Below, in pieces: positions 60,641-64,000 of a DNA stretch of 64,000 bases. This DNA is from Moringa oleifera (Eukaryota; Streptophyta; Magnoliopsida; Brassicales; Moringaceae). Below the pieces are notes generated by a model, which saw nothing but the letters and a program-made list of their open reading frames with translations, had not been told where the DNA came from and searched no databases. A program made the position numbers and the translations under genes. Location: positions 620,001-684,000 of the forward strand of contig JAJFZO010000168.1 in NCBI GenBank assembly GCA_021397835.1, read 5' to 3'. Numbering within the stretch: the stretch's first letter is position 1; every line of letters begins with the position of its first letter.

Positions 60641-60753
60641 TGAAATGCTCTAAAGACAACAAGCTATAAATCAGAAATGGAAAAGGCCTGAAATTGAAAG
60701 TACTGCTTCTTATCTTTACTTTGAAGTTAACCCTTCAATCAGCCTTGTTGAGA

Positions 60754-61041
60754 CTCAGGTGTCAGACAACCTCTCTTCTCAATGGGAAGCTTAACAATAA
60801 AGGACTCTCAAGTTTGTCAAGCGTGTCTTCAGTGGTCAGGTTTCTGACTGGTTTGCCAGCCACCCTCAAGCCCACTCTAGCTCTCTGTTTCATGTTTTCA
60901 AGATCGTTCCAATTTCTTTCATTTCCACTGAAGGCAGTGATATAAGTCTCTGTTGTTTCAGCTACAAATAAGGCTTTTATTACAAGACACATCCATTTCT
61001 TTGAATCATCAAATTGAACATCTATCATTTTGGCACCTGCA
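60754..61041 (-). other. Unidentified open frame, possible exon
   Basis: The minus strand from an acceptor-like ATGCAG at 61042 is open to about 60762, with a soluble, mixed-charge protein (IDVQFDDSKKWMCLVIKALF, AFSGNERNWNDLENMKQRAR, VGLRVAGKPV). Composition is unlike the AT-rich surroundings and unlike the random frames elsewhere. I do not recognise it. It lies between the PP2 pseudogene block and the last PP2 gene and has no counterpart next to the copy at 50836. It could be an exon of a gene relic, or chance. Confidence 0.3.
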
Positions 61042-61177
61042 TTGTGCTGTTGTGACCACAAATGAACAAATTAATGCTTCAACGTGTGAAATACTATTGG
61101 AGAGACTTAAATTTGGAGCCACATTCTTCTTAGAAATGCATAATTAAAAGGAAAAATTGAAAAATCAAAGAAGATCA

Positions 61178-62165
61178 TCAGTGACTTGAACTTGGAGGAA
61201 CATATTCTTCAATGAAGGCTTCATGAATTAGCAGGCCTCCCTTCCACTTGCCACTCCACACCTCATAGAGGCCAAAGTAAAGCTTCTTCTCAAAAGGGAA
61301 TTTCACATTCGCAGGCACCTCAACCACGAAAGATGATTTCTCATTTGAGGTATTAGGAATCTTAAACTTGGTGCCTTGGTCTGCTTCACTCAGAGACGTG
61401 ATTTTCTTCCAATTGCACTTTCCCTTCCTCCCTATCTTTGCCATCAGGTAAAGTGGAACGTCATTCCATCCGAATGCACGCCGTTCCACTGATACTACAA
61501 AGCCGATTCTGTACTTCTTTCCTGCCACCAATTGGTTACTCGTAAATATTCCAGTTACTTCGAGCCAAGATATTTGCTTCAGCTCTAAAGGGTCGTTCCT
61601 GCTGCAAACAAACAGGTGGTATTCAGTGGGAGGTATGTGTGTTCGGTCACATGCAGGTGAGTATGTTTAAAATAATAATGGATGAAAATTAATCAATTTT
61701 ATAAAATAAACCCTAATAAGAAAAAACAACGCAGGGAGATTGAGCAAGGTGATGAATAAACAAAATTGAAGCTATTCAAATGGGACATGTTATCACCCTT
61801 TGGTAGGAATACTCCAATAGCGATTGTCATTACCCCATGTAATGTTCAATCCTCTTGGTTTGAATGTGCACCGTCTATTAGTTTCCTGAACACATGGAAA
61901 ATAGGTAATACATAGTTTCAGTTTCGGGAGCACGATCATCAAATTTTCTATCTTTTCTGATCAAGCGAGCAGTACTGTAACAATTTAAGAAGATGAATCA
62001 ACCATCACAATAGCCAACATACAGTGCGTGCGCCATTTGGTTGCTTTTATATAAATTAAAGGTGACAGAATAAGAAGAAAAATAAGATTAAGAAGAACTA
62101 TCCATGCTTACGTTCCATTCAACAGCCTCTGGGTCTGCCTCGTGATGGGGTTTCTGTGATGACAT
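61178..62165 (-). CDS. PP2-A type phloem lectin, tandem copy 3 (intact)
   Basis: Exons on the minus strand: 62165-62112 (54 bp), 61885-61797 (89 bp) and 61598-61178 (421 bp), giving 187 residues, with GT-AG junctions and phases 0 and 2. Exon 1 codes MSSQKPHHEADPEAVEWN. Exon 2 has GLNITWGNDNRYWSIP. Exon 3 has LKQISWLEV, GKKYRIGFVV, FGWNDVPLYLMAKIGRKG, KLYFGLYEVWSGKWKGGL and HEAFIEEYVPP. The gene differs from copy 1 by few residues, mostly in exon 2 and the loop SEADQGTKFKIP. A lectin of the phloem PP2 type, expected to bind GlcNAc oligomers. No lesions were seen, and a TATA box sits about 105 bp upstream. Confidence 0.93.
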
Positions 62166-62267
62166 TTTCAACCCAAGTAGAGAGCTAGGTGATAGGGTAT
62201 AATGGAAGGAAACCTGAATTTTGGTTCTGCCTCCAAGGAATGATAAATCTAACTCCTAAGGTAATCC

Positions 62268-62277
62268 TTATATATAG
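62268..62277 (-). promoter_or_regulatory. TATA box of PP2 tandem copy 3
   Basis: CTATATATAA on the minus strand, about 105 bp upstream of the ATG, conserved in place and context in the other tandem copies. Confidence 0.65.
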
Positions 62278-63180
62278 TTATAACAGAGGAGAGAGCCTCG
62301 CCGAAGGATTATAGCAAACAAACCAAATGCATTGCATGGCGGACTCCCCATTTTTTTTTAAAAAAAAGACTGCATTGTTCTGAGAAGATGAAAAAGGCAG
62401 ATAGTGAGCCACCCAACGAATCAATTCCATGTCCACCATTAATCATGCACTTATTTAAAAATCAAAGTTGGTTTATATGAAGAATAAAAAAAAAAAACTG
62501 AAAGTTTTCTTTTCTCAGAATTCATTAGAGGTATATGTCTAAGAAATATTTTGCCATCAGGTGAAGAGTGGTTTGATTTAGGTAACCGACCAGCTGAATA
62601 ATGTAGATACGGATACACAATAAAGTGCACTCATATACCTCCATTAATCTTTTTCTCTCTTCTGTGCAATGGCTCTGTTTGTAAATATAAGTTAAATAAT
62701 AAAAACAATCCTTATACAAGCATCAACCACAGTACAACAATTTTGTGGTGTACATTAATCTCGGATCCACAATTTTGAGATATTCTTCTTCCAAATATAT
62801 GGTGCATTATTCCTCAATTAATCAACAAAATTTTGACACAGGCGTACATATATGACATTTGATGCTAACTTTTTGTGTGTACCGTGTATTAGAGTAATGT
62901 CAAATATTCCAAAACAATCAACCAACCAAAATTGACTACTATATGTAGGAACAAACTTTGATTCTTGAAGCCGTGTCAACACCAATACTGGGGGGTATAA
63001 TTTTTGCATACATGATCTTAGGTTCATCAAGAGATCAACTCGATCCGCATATGGTTCAATTTGATGGGTTGAATTCAATGTGTTCAATAATTGAATTGAG
63101 TTAAGCTTATTTGTTTAAAAATAAATTAGATTATAGGTGCTGAATTTTGAGTTAGATGGTTTGTTTGGAGGATAAAAAAT
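62278..63180. repeat. Upstream part of PP2 duplication block C
   Basis: Homologous to the DNA upstream of the copy at 50836 (to about 53000) and of the pseudogene (to about 60640). The part from 62940 to 63150 (GAAGCCGTGTCAAC, GGTTCATCAAG, ATGGTTCAA) pairs with 52420-52960. No gene within. Confidence 0.75.
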
Positions 63181-64000
63181 TCTTTGCTGATATCTGAATT
63201 GGTGTTGAACTTTTAATAAAGAGTAAAAAAAAAAAAAAGAGTATTGTGGTAATTTAATATACTAATATAAAAATAAATAAATAAATAATAATTAATTTTA
63301 TTAAATTATTATGTATCATCATCTTATAAAAAATTCAATACAATTCACCTCAATCGAGTATCTAAATTTCTGTTGGAACTAATGGAAGGAACCAAATGAT
63401 TTTAATATTTAATTTTATTAATATAAAAATTTATTAACAAAAAATTAATAACAGACTTATCAATTTTTTTTCAATTTTTGTTATCAATTTAATTTAAATT
63501 TATAAACATTGAGTTAATGCAAGATGTGTATAACATTTTATAGAACTAGATTTGTTTAAAATTTGATTAAGTTTATTTAATGGTATAATATATTTTTAGT
63601 TTTTTAGTTTACATATGTATGCAATTTTTTATAAACTAATTTGTGTTATATAATAGAAATATCTAACTTCATTTTGAATCCAATTTTTATGTATTAAAGA
63701 GATATCTATATAATCTTAAATACTTAATAATATTATTCAGTTTGTATGTTAAAATTCCGTCTTAAAGTTGACACATATTATTCTTGGTTTTAGCCACTCT
63801 AATTCTTCCAGTTCAATTCCAATTTCTTGTATTCTGCTAAGCTAGTGACATAGAGCTTCTGACACTCTAAGATTGGAGCATCCAACGTGGAAAATTATTA
63901 AATTAGTGTTGCTTCTGTTCCTTTTCATCAAATGAAAACATTTCAAGTTCTTCTAAAATTAAAATCGTCGAGTTTTGGAATAAAGGATTCTAGGAATAGC
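63181..64000. other. Intergenic AT-rich DNA to the window end
   Basis: No gene seen. AAATAAAT repeats at 63271-63287 and general AT-rich sequence. Confidence 0.6.

Overview
This window is nuclear DNA from a flowering plant, most likely a eudicot. It is AT-rich and intron-bearing, packed with degenerate plant LTR retrotransposons (Athila, Tat and chromovirus gypsy lineages, plus Ty1/copia), and carries a cluster of phloem protein 2 (PP2, Nictaba-like lectin) genes. I cannot name the species. I see no rRNA, tRNA, CRISPR array or prokaryotic operon.

Layout. (1) 1-7921: the 3' three quarters of an Athila-type Ty3/gypsy element (+), with gag, protease, RT, RNase H, integrase, a long non-coding tail, polypurine tract and 3' LTR; its 5' end lies outside the window. 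(2) 7922-12237: intergenic DNA with an (ATT)n microsatellite, a probable CACTA transposon terminus near 9907, and a Ty1/copia relic. (3) 12409-13452: a PP2-A1-like lectin gene (-). (4) 15297-30548: an old Tat-lineage gypsy element (-), split by a younger chromovirus (21743-27968, -) that has a perfect 5-bp target-site duplication and two 827-bp LTRs. (5) 30549-38065: gene-poor AT-rich DNA. (6) 38066-40072: a short PP2 gene (-). (7) about 41040-47285: a second, 5'-truncated Tat element (-) with a ~64-bp tandem array. (8) 47286-50835: intergenic, with a relic of an unidentified gene family near 48440-49100. (9) 50836-63180: three related PP2 blocks (intact gene at 50836-51819, pseudogene at 58922-59696, intact gene at 61178-62165), with AT-rich intergenic DNA holding two further tandem arrays between the first two.

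Genes. The real host coding content I can support is four PP2 genes and one PP2 pseudogene, all on the minus strand, with the same three-exon layout (intron 1 phase 0, intron 2 phase 2). The last three share promoter and upstream sequence for several hundred bases or more and are recent local duplicates. The middle copy has lost its ATG, has frameshifts and an in-frame stop, carries an insertion of about 310 bp between TATA box and exon 1, and ends in a copia relic. PP2 proteins are abundant sieve-element lectins that bind N-acetylglucosamine oligomers; some members also bind RNA.

The transposons are mostly dead. Many lesions are nonsense changes at Trp and Gln codons, or transitions between paired LTRs, as expected from deamination of methylated cytosine. 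The most unusual structures are the in-register 150-bp triplication inside a Tat RNase H region, the antisense extra-ORF relics in both Tat elements, the tandem arrays, and the PP2 birth-and-death cluster. I found no convincing new biological system.
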